A stretch of 64,000 bases of DNA. It comes from Stenopsyche tienmushanensis. Taxonomy: Eukaryota; Arthropoda; Insecta; Trichoptera; Stenopsychidae. The stretch spans positions 186,001 to 250,000 of the forward strand of contig WACJ01000121.1 in assembly GCA_008973525.1 (NCBI GenBank). Direction: 5' to 3'. The notes beneath the pieces were generated by a model. It saw nothing but the letters and a program-made list of their open reading frames with translations, was not told the DNA's origin and did not search any database. Position numbers and translations under genes: made by a program. Each line of letters starts with the position of its first letter. Positions within the stretch are counted from its first letter, which is position 1. This document shows positions 1 through 12,240 of the stretch, piece by piece.

Positions 1-376
1 AACTTTTTAAACAATGTCAATAATGATATTAATAGGTTTCATTAACATGGATAAATAAGGCAACGTTTAAGATTTTGAAGCTTTTTTTTTTAAAGTATTT
101 AATTTAGAATACCTCCAAATAGAATAAAGTCTATTATAAAGAAAATGAGTTATTAATAGTCTATATAAATAAAGGTACTAGAATTCACAGTTGATCGTTT
201 TATAAATATTATTAGGAGTGGTTTTAGTTAATTTTACGCTATTCACGATCGAATACTTAATAAATTCTTCAGATTAATAACAAAGACGCCGTCTTCTCAG
301 AATATCCCACATTATGTTTTAGTATTCTGCCAATAATAGCACTCCAGTCGGAGAAGCTTGTAGGATTGTAGAATTT
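1..376. other. AT-rich sequence, no feature seen
   Basis: The sequence is low in complexity and AT-rich, with short homopolymer runs. I see no open frame of note, no RNA gene and no repeat shared with the rest of the window. Confidence 0.6.
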
Positions 377-1180
377 TCATTGTAGGTGCGGTCCATTGTG
401 TCTGTCGCCGTTTATATTGAATAAATTAATCCAGGTTGGTTGGAGGGTCGGCATGTCCCCCAGAACGTGTGGAGCATGCATCTTGTTTATGCGCACAAAT
501 ATTCGAAATTGAATTTGAAGCACGAAAATAGGAATTTGTAAATATGGTCGTGTATCAAATGTATACACGTGTGGATTTGCGTGGCAATCGTGTCGTCTAT
601 TGACAATGCTATTCGGAATGGCCAGAATAAATATTACGATATTGGCAATCTGCTCGGCCCCGATGGGAGAGAGTGCCTGTGGGAGGACGAGGAATTTCCC
701 GCGAGTCTAACACGGATTCATAAATGGATTTATGCCCCATGCCACAGGAAACACGTGTAAAATTGGTGCTATAATGTAATAGACAAAGTGCCAGATTGAG
801 GTGGAACACATTTAACTGTACAATCGAATGGGGCCCGGGAACATTATGGGGCTTAGAGCCTCCATAACATGCACGTTTCGGGGAAAAACTGATGCTCCCT
901 GGCGGATCGGAAAATGTACCGCGGCTCGATCGAAGACTTATGAATAATGTGCAGCGGCGAACGGGTTCAAATGGGATCAAATAATTTTTATTCATCCATT
1001 TTTTTCAAGCGTGCCGATGAAGTAATTAGTCCCATAACATCCAGAACTAATCCAAGCTTCATTTTTTATTCTTTGATATTTATGAAAATTTTATCATGGA
1101 TGCATATAAATATTTGTTACGAAATTAACGCCTAATCAAGTAAACATAGACAGATATTATGAATAAAATTAGTTTATATT
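377..1180. other. GC-richer single-copy island without a recognisable gene
   Basis: Base composition rises clearly above the surrounding AT-rich DNA between about 380 and 960. Short frames run on both strands (63 codons on plus at 569-760, 128 codons on minus at 609-995). They overlap each other, resemble no family I know and lack a convincing start or splice context. No copy of this block is seen elsewhere in the window. It could be conserved non-coding DNA or part of an untranslated exon; that is inference from composition only. Confidence 0.35.
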
Positions 1181-1488
1181 GATAAATGTATACACTTGGG
1201 TATGTTTTTATGCGAAAAATACGTTAACGGGGAGTCGCATATAAAAAATCGCATAAAAAAAGACTACAACTACATATAAAACTGAGGGATAAATTCCAAT
1301 ATTTTTAAAAAACCGCATAACTTCAAATTATTGTGATAGAACGTACCAAAAGTTGCATAAAAATAGTAAAAACACTACATATTTATATTATAACTGCTTT
1401 ATTAAAGTCTATTTTACAGTTTAGTTAGCATACATTCATTCGTTATCCTTTTGTGTTGAAATTGTCTTTTTTAAAATGTAATCGCTTA

Positions 1489-2132
1489 TTAACCCCTTGA
1501 AAATGCAAGATCAGAAAAGGCATGATCAGAAAAGGCATGATCAGAAAAGGCAAGATCAGAAAAGGCAAGATCAGAAAAGGCAAGATCAGAAAAGGCAAGA
1601 ACAGAAAAGGCAAGATCAGAAAAGGCAAGATCAGAAAAGGCAAGATCAGAAAAGGCAAGATCAGAAAAGGCAAGATCAGAAAAGGCAAGATCAGAAAAGG
1701 CAAGATCAGAAAAGGCAAGATCAGAAAAGGCAAGATCAGTTGCGTCCAAATTCCGGTGATTCAAAAGATAATTCTTGCACAGAAACGTAAAGTATCTTGC
1801 ACGTTAAATTTGGAGCGAAACATAGACGGAGAGAATATCTTGCGTACATCGTACGATTGTATAAATCGTTTACCCAAATTTACGACTAATAGTGATATGT
1901 GAATAATATAATTAATCGATTTGAAGTGTAATATTTATGATTACGCAAAGAAATGACCGAATATTATGTGCTATTGATAGTGTTTATTTATTTAAATACA
2001 AGTTTCATACACGCTGCGACGGTCCTGACAGTTAAGTTAAATTTATACAGATGATAAGTGGCTGACATACAAATATAGGGTCTACACGATAAACATCATG
2101 CTTTTAAATTAGCTCACTACTCAAAGGGTTAA
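1489..2132 (+). mobile_element. TTAA-flanked MITE (piggyBac-like) carrying a minisatellite
   Basis: The element starts TTAACCCCTTGA and ends TCAAAGGGTTAA. TTAA is therefore at both ends with a short inverted repeat, as expected for piggyBac-type insertion. From about 1780 to 2130 it matches 62480-62921: both hold the stretch ACGCAAAGAAATGACCGAAT, an upstream CGATTGTATA-like block, and an end of the form GCTCACTA followed by the TTAA terminus. The left third is taken up by the 15-bp minisatellite, absent from the other copy. No transposase is present. Assignment to piggyBac rests on the TTAA target and CCCTTTGA-like end, not on a protein. Confidence 0.6.
1509..1739 (+). repeat. 15-bp minisatellite, about 15 units
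   Basis: The unit is GATCAGAAAAGGCAA, repeated about 15.4 times head to tail with very few changes. The second and third units follow CAT instead of CAA, and the unit at 1599 has GAACAG. Because the unit is a multiple of three and lacks stops in several frames, it makes artificial open frames on both strands (for example QDQKR repeats). These are not evidence of a protein. It sits directly inside the left end of the TTAA element. The near identity of units points to recent expansion or ongoing homogenisation. Confidence 0.95.
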
Positions 2133-2298
2133 ACTTTGCATTAAAATTTAACCATTCATTTTTTACGCAGATCGTCGCTTTTTTTATGCGTATTCTCACA
2201 AAAAAAAGCTTTGTTCTCTATAAAAAAATGATGGATTGGTTCCATTATTTTTTAAAACCGCATAACTTCAAAATCGCATAAAAACAGAGCTATGTGTA

Positions 2299-4200
2299 TA
2301 TGTTTACAAAAAAAGGGATCATCTCTGTAGTCATAGGTAGTGTTTGAAAAGCATAATGCTACGATTCGTCATTTTTAACTTCAATGAGCTCTTCTTTTAA
2401 ACTAACGACGTCTGAAAAAAATTAAAGCAATCTTGCATTAAGTTAAAATACAAGTATATTTATTCATATATTTTTAATAGAACTCAAGATTTAGATTCTA
2501 CAGGTGTTCGACTATTACATATTTAACCTCTACTAGCTTGAGGTCTTCTTCTTTTAAAAGCTAGTTAAGTATCAGAAAAGCAGTCACCTTTTTTGCTTCT
2601 TATGTATTGCTTTTATCGCCTTCAAGAATCTTGTTTATAACCTTGAAAGGTTTCATTTGGACGGCTCGTGTATCGTTATTTTTAAGCATAACAGGTATAA
2701 CGTAATTATATGAGTTTTACCCTTATTTTCCCTTTAAATTGCGCTTTCATTTGCAAAAGGTCAAATTTAAATTGAATTCTACAAACTGTCTCGTTATTTA
2801 ATAGCCACACCTTTGTATACAAAAAAAATACTGTTACTTATATGTTCATGTTTTTCCAGTGTTTTAATTCCCAAAATTTACTGACACGATGAAAGTATTA
2901 TCTATTGTGTGTATTTAAACATTTGGTTTCTTATACGTATACAGCCAAACAGGAGGAACAAACTTATTCTGGAATAAATAGAAATAATTCGGATCAATAA
3001 TTTGCAGGCAAAACCGCTTAAGATTTCATATACCACGAGGTAAAGCTGTATATTACCGATGCTCTTCGATCTATATTCGGAGTTTAAATTCATACATGTC
3101 TCATATCTTTGTGATGAAATCATACACAGAGTAAGTATATTATATGTTGATTATCTTTAAAAATAAACTATATTATTATACAATATATGTAATAAATCGT
3201 GATACAATTAAGAGTCAATTGATATAAAATATCTATGCAATTAACTTAAAAAGTGGTTCTTACATTTAATAATATCTGGAATACTTTATGTAGTTGTGTT
3301 TTGTACTTTATGTTTTTTTTTCGTAGGAAAATTCATTTTAGGTTGTATAAGAGTATAAAATACTTTTATTGAGTTCAATATATATTATATATAAGCAAGA
3401 TCATCATAAATTTAAGTTGCCGCATTCTTTTGGTATCCATGAGAGTTAGCTCCATATAGAGATAAGCCGGTGCAAGTCTCAAGTTAGGCTCGGCTTACTC
3501 TTTCCCGAAGCCATCCTCTTTCTTTCAACCTGTCCGGGATTACCCCAATCTACTAGTTACTTTCGTTCGTTGAAGCCTTTCCACGAAATAAATAAATTGT
3601 TTGAAGGATCAGCCTTACTCGTTGTCTGCCTCCCATCAAATCTTATGCTCGCATTTCATTGTATTGAACCAATATTGGTTTACTTCCTATTTGTAATATG
3701 GACAAATATAATCACAGAATCCAACAGAATTTAAATCACTGCCGAAAAATAATTTATATTAATGGTTTGATTTTTTCGCCTTACTATGTGCATAGTTATA
3801 ATTTATCAAATTACTATTTGCATGCTGTTGATTTAATCCGATAAATTTCGACCAAAGTATATGCATAGGACATCTTCATCAATTAATGTAGTCATCACAG
3901 TGCCGAGTTTGGGATAAATGGGCCCTTCCAACAGGCTGGACGTTATTCAATCCCGATAACAAGGCGATTAAAAGCGATTTTCACCCAATTGTAGAAGATG
4001 CCCGCAACAGATTAATGAAATTGATCGACAGACTTCATCAAACATGCAAGTGATAGCTAAAATACTAACATTGAAGTATCCGAATTTGATTGAACAAAAT
4101 ATTGATTTTTATGGTTTGCGAAGCACAAGCAATTGCTGCGGGCAAAAATTTCAACCCCAAAGCGACTAAATTCATATTAAATATTCTATGATCCTTTTCT
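2299..4200. other. Mostly AT-rich, no gene seen
   Basis: The sequence is AT-rich without a long frame. A short island at about 3420-3620 and another at about 3895-4190 are more complex and appear single-copy. The minus-strand frame at 2902-3123 (73 codons) resembles nothing I know. No RNA gene or repeat family was recognised. Confidence 0.5.
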
Positions 4201-5560
4201 TTGACAATTTTTCCCAGTATTTATACTCGATAGATACTCAAAATAATGGCTTATTCGCATGGCTTTTTGTATCACATTCATGCCAAATAATTTAGTTTAT
4301 ATAAAAAAATATACTATGGAATAGTTTTCTTGTAAAACCAGTTGAAAATAGGAGCAAAATTGCAGTTTTATACTTACTTGAACAATCAAAGACAACGGAT
4401 ACATACAAAATATCCACAATTAAAAAAGGCTTATAATTATATCATTACAAGAAATATCCACGACCAATTCACTATGAGTGATTTGGTGATGTGTGCGAGA
4501 AATAATCATATTCAAAATGTTCTAATCGACTCAAAGTATCATAGCGAAATTATACTATATATATAACAGAAAGCTTAATAAGAAATTAAAATAATAACGT
4601 CAAAGTTCTATCTATAAAAAATATTTGTGTCGTAAGATATTTAAGAATACATCGTCGATATTCATATGTGCATGTATTTTGGCAGCTCAAAAGGAAGCAA
4701 ATCATTTTACAATGAAGATAAACTATAAATCTATTTTCCTGCGTATTTCAAGTAGAAACCAAAAGTATTTGACAAGAAAAAAATCAAAAATTTCGAAAAA
4801 AAGGCAGATTATCATTGATAATTTTAAAAAAATGGATCTTTGGATCAAAAATTATTATTAAAAAAATAGATAAATGTTGTTTGTTAAAACAAAGTTCTAC
4901 TTTTTGGTACTCCTAATCGATGGTTTCACATAAGGGACTCTTGAAGTTATGGGGATATATGACTCAACAAACTTTAGATTTATGCCTATTCCTACACCAT
5001 GTTTTCGTGTATATATTTGAAGTCAGCACCTGCTCCCTTATATCAGAGAGTCAATCAAAAGTTGTATTATACATAAGCGGTAGCATTGATAAATATGTTT
5101 TTAACGGGAAAAGAATCTTCCTTTATCCGCAGAACGTCAGCATTCAACCGCCCACATTTCTCCCGCTAGGATGTCAACTTTGACAAAATGATTTTATCAC
5201 CAAGCAAAGCCCCACCGATCACTTATCGGATAAAAGAACGTAATTTATTCGTTCCATCTGGGGGGAGACACCTTTTTATTTGACTATACACTTTTTTCCA
5301 GGAGACATTGATCAAAGATGAGTCAATTAAAAGAGAAATTCGATTCATATGCTGCGAAAAAGTAATCTTCACTGGCGAAATACATTTTGCATTTAACCAA
5401 AAAAAAACATCAGTATTGAAAATAAATTTGCTTTGAAGTTTACTCAAATCAGAAAGGAATTTATTCTTATCGTTATTGATTATTAATAAGTTTGAAAATT
5501 TGAGTCATTCATAGTCGGCATCCTCGGCATCCTGAGAAATGCATTGTTATAAGAAAACTC
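4201..5560 (+). other. Region with short unassigned plus-strand frames
   Basis: Short frames lie at 4342-4566 (74 codons, beginning at a TTG), 4625-4861 (78 codons) and 4920-5183 (87 codons, beginning at an ATG). None shows a domain, a signal peptide or a convincing splice context, and composition is as AT-rich as the surroundings. I regard them as chance frames. An exon cannot be ruled out for 4920-5183, which has an ordinary amino-acid composition. Confidence 0.3.
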
Positions 5561-6000
5561 CAGACCTTCGATTCAGAACGATCCACATTTCAAGATAGAA
5601 ATATTCTTCTGTCCAAGAAAAAGGAGCGTTCTAAAGCCGAACAGAAATTATTCAGAGACTCTGACCTTTGCGAAGCGTTGTAGTAAATATAATTTTTAAC
5701 GAGACTTCCGGTGTTATAGAAGAAAAAGACTTAACCTGAGTTCGGCCCTAAGTGATGGGAAAGGTTCTTCGTTTTGCTACTTTAACGTGCATTCAGCCTG
5801 AATTTATTATGAAGAACCCAAAACCCAGACGCCAATCATTGGGATCCGGGAATTATTTACAATTCTATATTGCGGCTTTAAGGGATGAGGGAATGAAGAG
5901 GCTTACGGCCGTAAAATCGCTGGCCTGATGAAAATTTAATATTGCAACAGTTTAAAGCCTCGGCCGACCTTGTTGTAACGTGACCGAGGCTACAAATCAA
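5561..6000. other. GC-richer single-copy island ending in an inverted repeat
   Basis: Composition is higher in GC than the flanks from about 5560 to 5990. At 5956-5991 an 8-bp perfect inverted repeat (AGCCTCGG and CCGAGGCT, 20-nt loop) could form a hairpin. No frame or family was recognised. It may be conserved non-coding DNA; this is inference from composition. Confidence 0.35.
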
Positions 6001-6723
6001 GAAAGAAAAACTTTTTGATAGATCTTCCCCGAGTTGGGGTCGAATATATCACTAAGATTTTATATAGATGGTCTCATGGTTGAACTAAATTTAGCTTATT
6101 AACGAACTTGTCTATCAAATAGAGAGGAAAACTTTATGAAACTATCCAATTTTCTTACTTCAACCATTTTTTTGCCTTTTGCTGATGGAAAGCTTACATG
6201 ATACAATTACAATTAAATATGCATTATATATTATCTTCAATTGAACTGAATGAATATAGAAATTTACAGCTTCTATGTTCCATTATAAAAACATTATTTT
6301 TGATACTTGCGTAAGACAAAATTGATATTTCGTTTTTATTATTATTTATAAGCTTTCAACGCTTCATAATATTCAATATGTAGTTACTTGAAAGAAGACA
6401 ATATATTAACTATAGCCGTTTTATTTAGTTATAAGTCACTCACTAAAAGCAGAGACGTGGGACTTTCAATTTGATTATTCATTCAAAGAATTTGCCGGTT
6501 GAATATCCGGTAAATGTGAATTATCTTTAATTTCAACTGAATTCAATTAAGTAAAGAGAAATATTAATTAATTTCAGCATGCAACTATCATTTTCATGCA
6601 CCCATCCTTAATTTCAATAAAAGTCCTTCGAAATTACATCTAGCGAATTAGCTTTAAATGGGGAAACATATGCTCAAAAATATGTTTAAAAAAACTTTGT
6701 ATAACTCTTAACAAAATTTAAAC

Positions 6724-7993
6724 CAGTGGCTCTCAACCTTTTTGAAGTGACGGTGCGCTAGAATTAAGAAGTCGAAAAAAATATGTGGACATAAATTTTA
6801 TTACATATTTTCTTTTAAAGTTAAAGTTTTAATATTTGAAGGCTCTAATTAGGTGGTAAATCTAGGGGGGGGCATTTTTTTCCCTTTTTCCACCCAAAAT
6901 GACCTCCCTTCATAACAGAGTAATAAAAAATCAATTAATGTGATATCTGAGCTCATTGGCTTTTGCAGATATCATAAATATTAGGTCGAATATTTGATAT
7001 AGCTATATTCAATTATTCGTCTAAATTTGTAAGTCTTTTTCGTTTTTTAGTTTTCAAATTAGTAATTGTTGAGAAACTAAGATCACACAAACATGATGTC
7101 GAAAGCTGTAACAAATTTTTCAGCGTCTTCGTGTGAAGAGCTGGATATTCATCTTGAAAAGAAACTCAAAAGTCCTCCATGGTCATTTCGAAAATACTAA
7201 TTTTTAGAGTACGATTTGTCGACAATGAGAGTAATTCTTCTTCTTCGGCGTATGAAAATTCACAATACGATATATCAATTGTAGCAAATGGATTTCTTAT
7301 CCAGTCATAATTTTCTATATTTAAGAAAGGAAAATAATGTGCAATCTTTTCTTCCAATAAAGTTAAATGTTCTAATATTGCGGAAATAATTCCCTCGGAA
7401 TGTTTTCGTTAAGTGAAGGAATTTTCCAAAATCCTGTCATTTTGTCAATGGATGTCAAAAAAAATTGTTTTTTCCTTGAATGCTTGTGTTAATTTTATTT
7501 AAATAATTAAAAATATCTGCTAAATATGCCACATTAGCACACCAATCATTATTCTGAAGACGTTTTACAAAATCATCCTTACCTGAATTTTGAAAAAAGA
7601 TTAACAATTCATTCTTAAGTTCTATGGATCGATATAAAACTTTACCTATCTAGTACAGGTTTTAGTGCCGCTGGTAATGTTTTTGAAACTAAAGATTCTC
7701 TATGCAAAAAATAGTGTGTAGTCATAATATTAGGGTTTCTTGTCTTTGCAAGGGTAACCAATCTGTACAAATTCCTACACATAGCTCCCGTATTTTAAAT
7801 TGTTTTAAATATGAAGAAATATAATCAAAAACATCTTGTCCTGTCGTGTGCTCGGTAAGTTCTTTGAAGCTTAAATATTGATTAAAGCTTTCGTTGACTT
7901 TCATAATTTCGACAACGACTTTTTCGGTTTTGAACTATTTTGCAAAATTTTTATATTGCAATAAGCTCGCAGTGCACAGGTTGAGAATTACTG
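6724..7993 (-). mobile_element. Decayed hAT transposon with terminal repeats and 8-bp target duplication
   Basis: The left end reads CAGTGGCTCTCAACCTTTTT and the right end, reverse-complemented, CAGTAATTCTCAACC. These are the classic ends of Charlie-like hAT elements. The flanks ATTTAAAC (6716-6723) and CCTTAAAC (7994-8001) agree at six of eight bases, consistent with a worn 8-bp target duplication. Inside, on the minus strand, lie pieces of a SCAND3/ZBED-type transposase. At about 1.27 kb it is far shorter than an intact autonomous element, so it is an internally deleted relic. Confidence 0.9.
6998..7915 (-). pseudogene. hAT transposase remnant (SCAND3/FAM200/ZBED-like)
   Basis: In order on the minus strand: a piece containing TTGQDVFDYISSYL then CVGICTD (7722-7904), the hAT core around the second catalytic aspartate; a piece TTHYFLHRESLVSKTLPAAL (around 7680) read after a frame shift; NDWCANVAYLADIFNYLNK (around 7500-7560); YFPFLNIENYDWIRNPFA (7166-7357); and a C-terminal dimerisation piece with CDLSFSTITNLKTKKRKRL (around 7040). 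This order and wording match the hAT transposases from which SCAND3 and FAM200 genes derive. The N-terminal zinc finger and first catalytic aspartate are missing, and several stops and shifts separate the pieces. It is not functional. Confidence 0.9.
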
Positions 7994-8001
7994 CCTTAAA
8001 C

Positions 8002-8307
8002 AAATAAATATCTTATGAGGTGATTGCGAATAGCGCGATAATTTCAAAAGAGAGGATAAGATTACAACGTTCTCTCTATAATGTTGACATATTTTAATAT
8101 AACCCATTTGATTCCAGAACCCTCCCCACTTGAATAACTAAATTATCAGAGTGATATTTTTATCATAAATGATTTAATTGGTACAGAACAAATTTGCAAG
8201 ACTCCTCCCTGAAAATTGTTGAAACATTTGCATTCAGTCTTTTAATTGTAAAGATACGTTTCATAAAACCAACTTTATCCACATTTATGTATTTTCAAAA
8301 TGAAAAT
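8002..8307. other. AT-rich spacer, no feature seen
   Basis: Nothing recognisable; short frames only. Confidence 0.5.
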
Positions 8308-8440
8308 ATCATCAATATTATCATAATGGCGAAGCCACATGCAGTCCATTGCAGAATGTCTTCTTTAATATACATTCATTGTATTGTATTGTATCAAATA
8401 TTTGCTTTTTCAAACACTTACCCTACGGCCTACTCGTGTG
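8308..8440 (-). mobile_element. RTE-like non-LTR retrotransposon 3' tail fragment
   Basis: An ATC-rich stretch is followed by a block that on the minus strand reads LQWTACG before running into the ATG/ATC microsatellite tail. The same layout is found at 12037-12240 and 59078-59520. It resembles the ORF2 end (QQWTAIG) and triplet tail of RTE elements common in insects. Only the last part of the element is present. Confidence 0.5.
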
Positions 8441-11400
8441 AACCTATCGAATAGAACATCTCGATAGAAAATAGTCTAATATTGTGTAGATTTTCTTAGA
8501 AATACTTTCCTAGGAACTAAATTCTACATTTTCTTAAGATTCACACGAAGTTCAAGAAGTCCATGGCACAATTGCATTCAAGTTCCATAATAAGTGCATG
8601 TATATTTGAGTCATCAGTTTTAAAAAGTAGCATTTGCAAATGCAGTATATGCTCAAATAAAAAAAATATATTTGAAGCATCAATCCAATATAGCGTTTAT
8701 ATGGTAAACAGAACTAATTTATTAAGTAGGTGGGGTAGAAGTAGGGGGCCAATATGTTTTTATTGGTTTGGAACGGTATGCGTGGGGCGGTGGCACAGAA
8801 TCGATACCGGGTCGTGTTGTAATACATCAAGTTAAATTAAAGTGGAGAAGGATGAGAAGTTCAATAAAGTTGTTACCCTTAATTTATGTATGACGTTTAT
8901 GATTCCAAGCCACCGTAAACATCACAAATAATTTCGCGAAGCGCGCTTCACTTTATTTCACGTATGAGACATTAGAATGGTTCCGACTTGCGTGGGGGGT
9001 TGAAATTATTCGCCGAAACAACGAATGCTTTCACATCTTTGCCGGTTTGCTTTTCGATATGATATTACATGGAAAACACCTTGGTGAAAATTCCACCTCG
9101 ATGTTTTGCTGTGGTGAAACTTGATAAAGATGAATGTGCAGAACTGTATACACTCGGTGATGCTTTTAGGATTTAGGCGTTTCTTCAATACTCAGTCATC
9201 AAAAGATTTTAAATAAATACCAAAAACATTTTTAAAACAACTAAGTGTGTTTCTCTAATGGGTAATCATTTTTTGCACGCAATAAGATCGTTGTGTGATA
9301 AAGAAAGACATTTAATTAAAAATAAATACAAAGTACCATATAATAGACACGAAACCATCTTCGCTCGAATGAATGATAATATAAAACGATAGAAAAAAAT
9401 ATGAAAGATGGGAATTGAACAAGTGTAGTTACCGGACTATAAAAGGGTATTAACTGTCAGATATGCCACTCGATCTAACCTAAGGGTGTTTGTATAACGC
9501 TAAAGGCAATTTTGATAAAGGCATTAAAGCTTCAGCCATGGATCCAAAGGTACTATAAGAAGCAATAATAATAGAGAATAACTCAAACCTCTTGCCCTCG
9601 CAGCATCGATTAAAGCAATCCTTGTACCACTTTATGATTTCCATCATCTAAATATAGAGAAAATAAACTAAGTTCGCCTTGAAGGGTTCTTTAAGCAAAG
9701 AAGGCGAGTTGTTATATTTATTTTAAATTTAATTAATTTAATCCTCAATATATTCCAGTTCAATAATTTTCAATAAAACATATTTTAATATCCTTTAAAT
9801 TTTATTACAAAGTAAATTGGTATTTTAGATGCCGCAGTCTTTATCTTTGAATGAGTACTGAAATTTTACCTACAGCTGCTATATGAAATTAAAATAAAAT
9901 TCGTTCGTTAGAAGAAAAGTTCGAAAAACGCTAAAATATTTGCCTCCTAAACCGGTTTTCCCCCATAACAAATGGAAAAAAAAACAGTGGTTAAAATCAA
10001 AATATCTTTGAAGATAAGAAGTTTTACTTCTACCAAGCGAGAATCACACGCATTTTTATTTTTAATAAAGGGAGGGTGTGTATATAATATAATTTGTTAA
10101 GTCTTGATATTAATACAATTTTTACTTAATTGTTACAGAACAGAAAATTCAGCCACTATCTAAATTTTGAAATGTTTCGTAAGTGCCAGGAGGCTATAAT
10201 TACTAAACTATAATTGAAAACCACTTAAAACACTAATTGGAGCTACTACTAAACTTAAAATTTAGCAACTATATACACCGTCTAGATATTTATTCTTTGT
10301 TTGACCAACTCCAAGGATAACTCTCCTTAAAGTTCGGTTAATGAAACTAATACGTAACAGTGGCCCGAGCTTGCTAACAAGCGGACACTTGTTTTATGAA
10401 TGGCTCACACTATCAATTTAACATTTGGAATAGATATTTAATTCAATAGCAAACTTAGGGAAGGCTTACCATTTTTGTATCTGATTAAAATCACAATGGA
10501 ATTCTCACAATTACTATGAAGGCCGTATCGATGTAATAAATTATTTAAATAAAAGCGCGTGGGATCGATCAACAGGAAATCCAAGTATCGCTTTTGGCAA
10601 TCTATAACATTAACAATTCGTTGTATAAAGGAATGCTTTGTTACATAATTTCAGCCCTGAATTGATTCCCCCCTTTGTTAATTTTAGTACATTTGTACTC
10701 ACAAAAGGGATGTTTTATTTGAATTCATTATTCAGCCCTCGTATGTCGGTATATTCGCTAGGTTCACATTGCCTATTTAATTTTGCAGCTAAGCAGAGAA
10801 TTTTTAATGTCCATCTCATTCAAAGTCTGCCTTTAAAACTCCCCATATTAATACCCATGAGAACATTTTTTTCAATTGGAATATTGTTTTTACACACTTC
10901 AAAAAGCGCTAAAGACCTTATACGATTAAATGCAATTCTGAATATCTATTCTGTATTTTTATAATATTATATTGGGGGAACATTTTCATACGTTTTTGCA
11001 TTTTTTAATAGCTATCGCTTTTGCCCAAAAATGCGAATATAAAATTACACATTAATTAATTAATTCACAGTAGTAGTATGCTGTCGACAATCAAAGCAAA
11101 TGAAACAAAGCCTCACAGAAAACGACCAGTTGATAATTTTAAAAATACTTCAAGAAGATAGTAACAGACCTCTTAATGAAATATCAACTTAAAATCGTTC
11201 GCCGTTTATGTTATTTAGCATATTATTAGTGATTATTTTTTTGTTTGGTTTTATTAAAATTCAATTCTCGGCCGCATGATAGCATCGTCCTATAATGGCA
11301 TTTGTAGCATAACTTACGACTCCGTGCTCCAATATAGGATTAGAGACGAGATCCCATGGTATGCAATTTCGTGGAAAACTGCAGTTTGCAACCGACTAGG

Positions 11401-12036
11401 AGCTTTGTTTCCCCTATGTGACAGTTTATAATGAGCAAAAGCAACTGCATATTGGTTGTAAGGTTAATTTATGAGTTTAATAAGGCGCAACATCGGTTAA
11501 CTCGGCGCTTCTTTGACATGCATATGATATGCACATAGTTGATAGCGAGGCGACATGGCTAAATCTTTTGATGAAATATCTGCAAGTGCATTCATATATA
11601 TCTTTGCGTGTTGAAATTATTCAATTGATATCTATCGGTGGAGCCCTTTTCTGCGGTGTCAATAATCACTTAAGGTTTTAATGAGCGTTTCGTGACCGTT
11701 TTTGAATACTTATCGGCAAGAAAGGATGAAAATATCTAGATGGCGTTATTACCGACTAAGGACTTATTATTATTTCTATTTCATATCTGCATGAATTCAT
11801 CCGAGAAATTTATTGGCCAACCGGGATGCTGGCGGAGCTCACGCCAACAAACTTTCTGATAGCGAGAACAAAAAGTCAGAAAGAGAACTAAAAAGACAGA
11901 ACATACGCTCAAACAGTGTTTCTCTGACGTACGTATATAGAATTTATTTAATTTCTCATTTATTATATAAATTATGCTCTTATTATCTGAAAACACTTGG
12001 TCCTTTTATAAAAAAGCACTAGAAATGATTAGAATC
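8441..12036. other. Anonymous sequence, no gene recognised
   Basis: There are short frames only: 8563-8835 plus, 9006-9188 minus, and 10638-10964 plus (108 codons but starting at TTG). None has a recognisable motif. A slightly GC-richer part lies at 8900-9190. AT-rich runs dominate from 9700 to 11060. No RNA gene or repeat family shared within the window was found here. Confidence 0.45.
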
Positions 12037-12240
12037 AATATCATCATCATCATAGCGCAGCCACTAACAGTCCACTACAGAACTATGGGCCTCTTCAATA
12101 TCCATTCATAGGAAAGGGGTTACATCCATTTCGTCTGTATCATACATTCACCTCCTCATTCGCTCGATATTGAAGGTAGCATTACCACCGAGTTTTATTT
12201 TGAACGCTCACCCAACGGGTATCCTGGGTGAACGAGAATC
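12037..12240 (-). mobile_element. RTE-like non-LTR retrotransposon 3' tail fragment (intact in this part)
   Basis: It begins at the left with a TCATCATCATCAT tail and the block CAGTCCACTACAGAACTATG, then CTCTTCAATATCCATTC, and continues to about 12240. It aligns with 59078-59174 plus 59437-59520, where a MITE separates the two halves. It therefore serves as the unoccupied version of that insertion site. Minus-strand orientation follows from the triplet tail lying at the left. The family call (RTE) is from memory of the QWT ending and triplet tail, not from an alignment. Confidence 0.6.

Larger units (their letters stand above)
1191..2298. mobile_element. TA-flanked DNA element (Tc1/mariner-pogo type, non-autonomous), split by a later insertion
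   Basis: Both ends read TACAC after a TA: the left end is TACACTTGGGTATG and the right end, reverse-complemented, is TACACATAGCTCTG. Both continue into runs of the form TTTTTATGCG. Subterminal motifs of the type CGCATAACTTC and GCATAAAAA recur. The same design is seen at 32966-33701 with GCACAAAAA in place of GCATAAAAA. No transposase is encoded. A TTAA-flanked element occupies 1489-2132, so the outer element proper is only about 460 bp. A TA target and such ends suggest the Tc1/mariner-pogo group. The left part contains a second copy of the right-end motif (near 1315), so an alternative is two shorter elements lying side by side. Confidence 0.5.

Noticed and set aside
609..995. 128-codon minus-strand frame
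   Set aside because: It overlaps opposite frames, lies in a GC-richer block where chance frames are longer, and shows no motif or splice context.
1509..1739. CRISPR-like array
   Set aside because: It is a head-to-tail tandem repeat without spacers in a eukaryotic genome.
1443..1902. Four overlapping long frames on both strands over the minisatellite (for example QDQKR repeats)
   Set aside because: The 15-bp unit is a multiple of three without stops, so several frames are open by arithmetic. There is no coding evidence beyond the array.
10638..10964. 108-codon plus-strand frame
   Set aside because: It starts at TTG, is AT-rich and hydrophobic by composition, and resembles no family.
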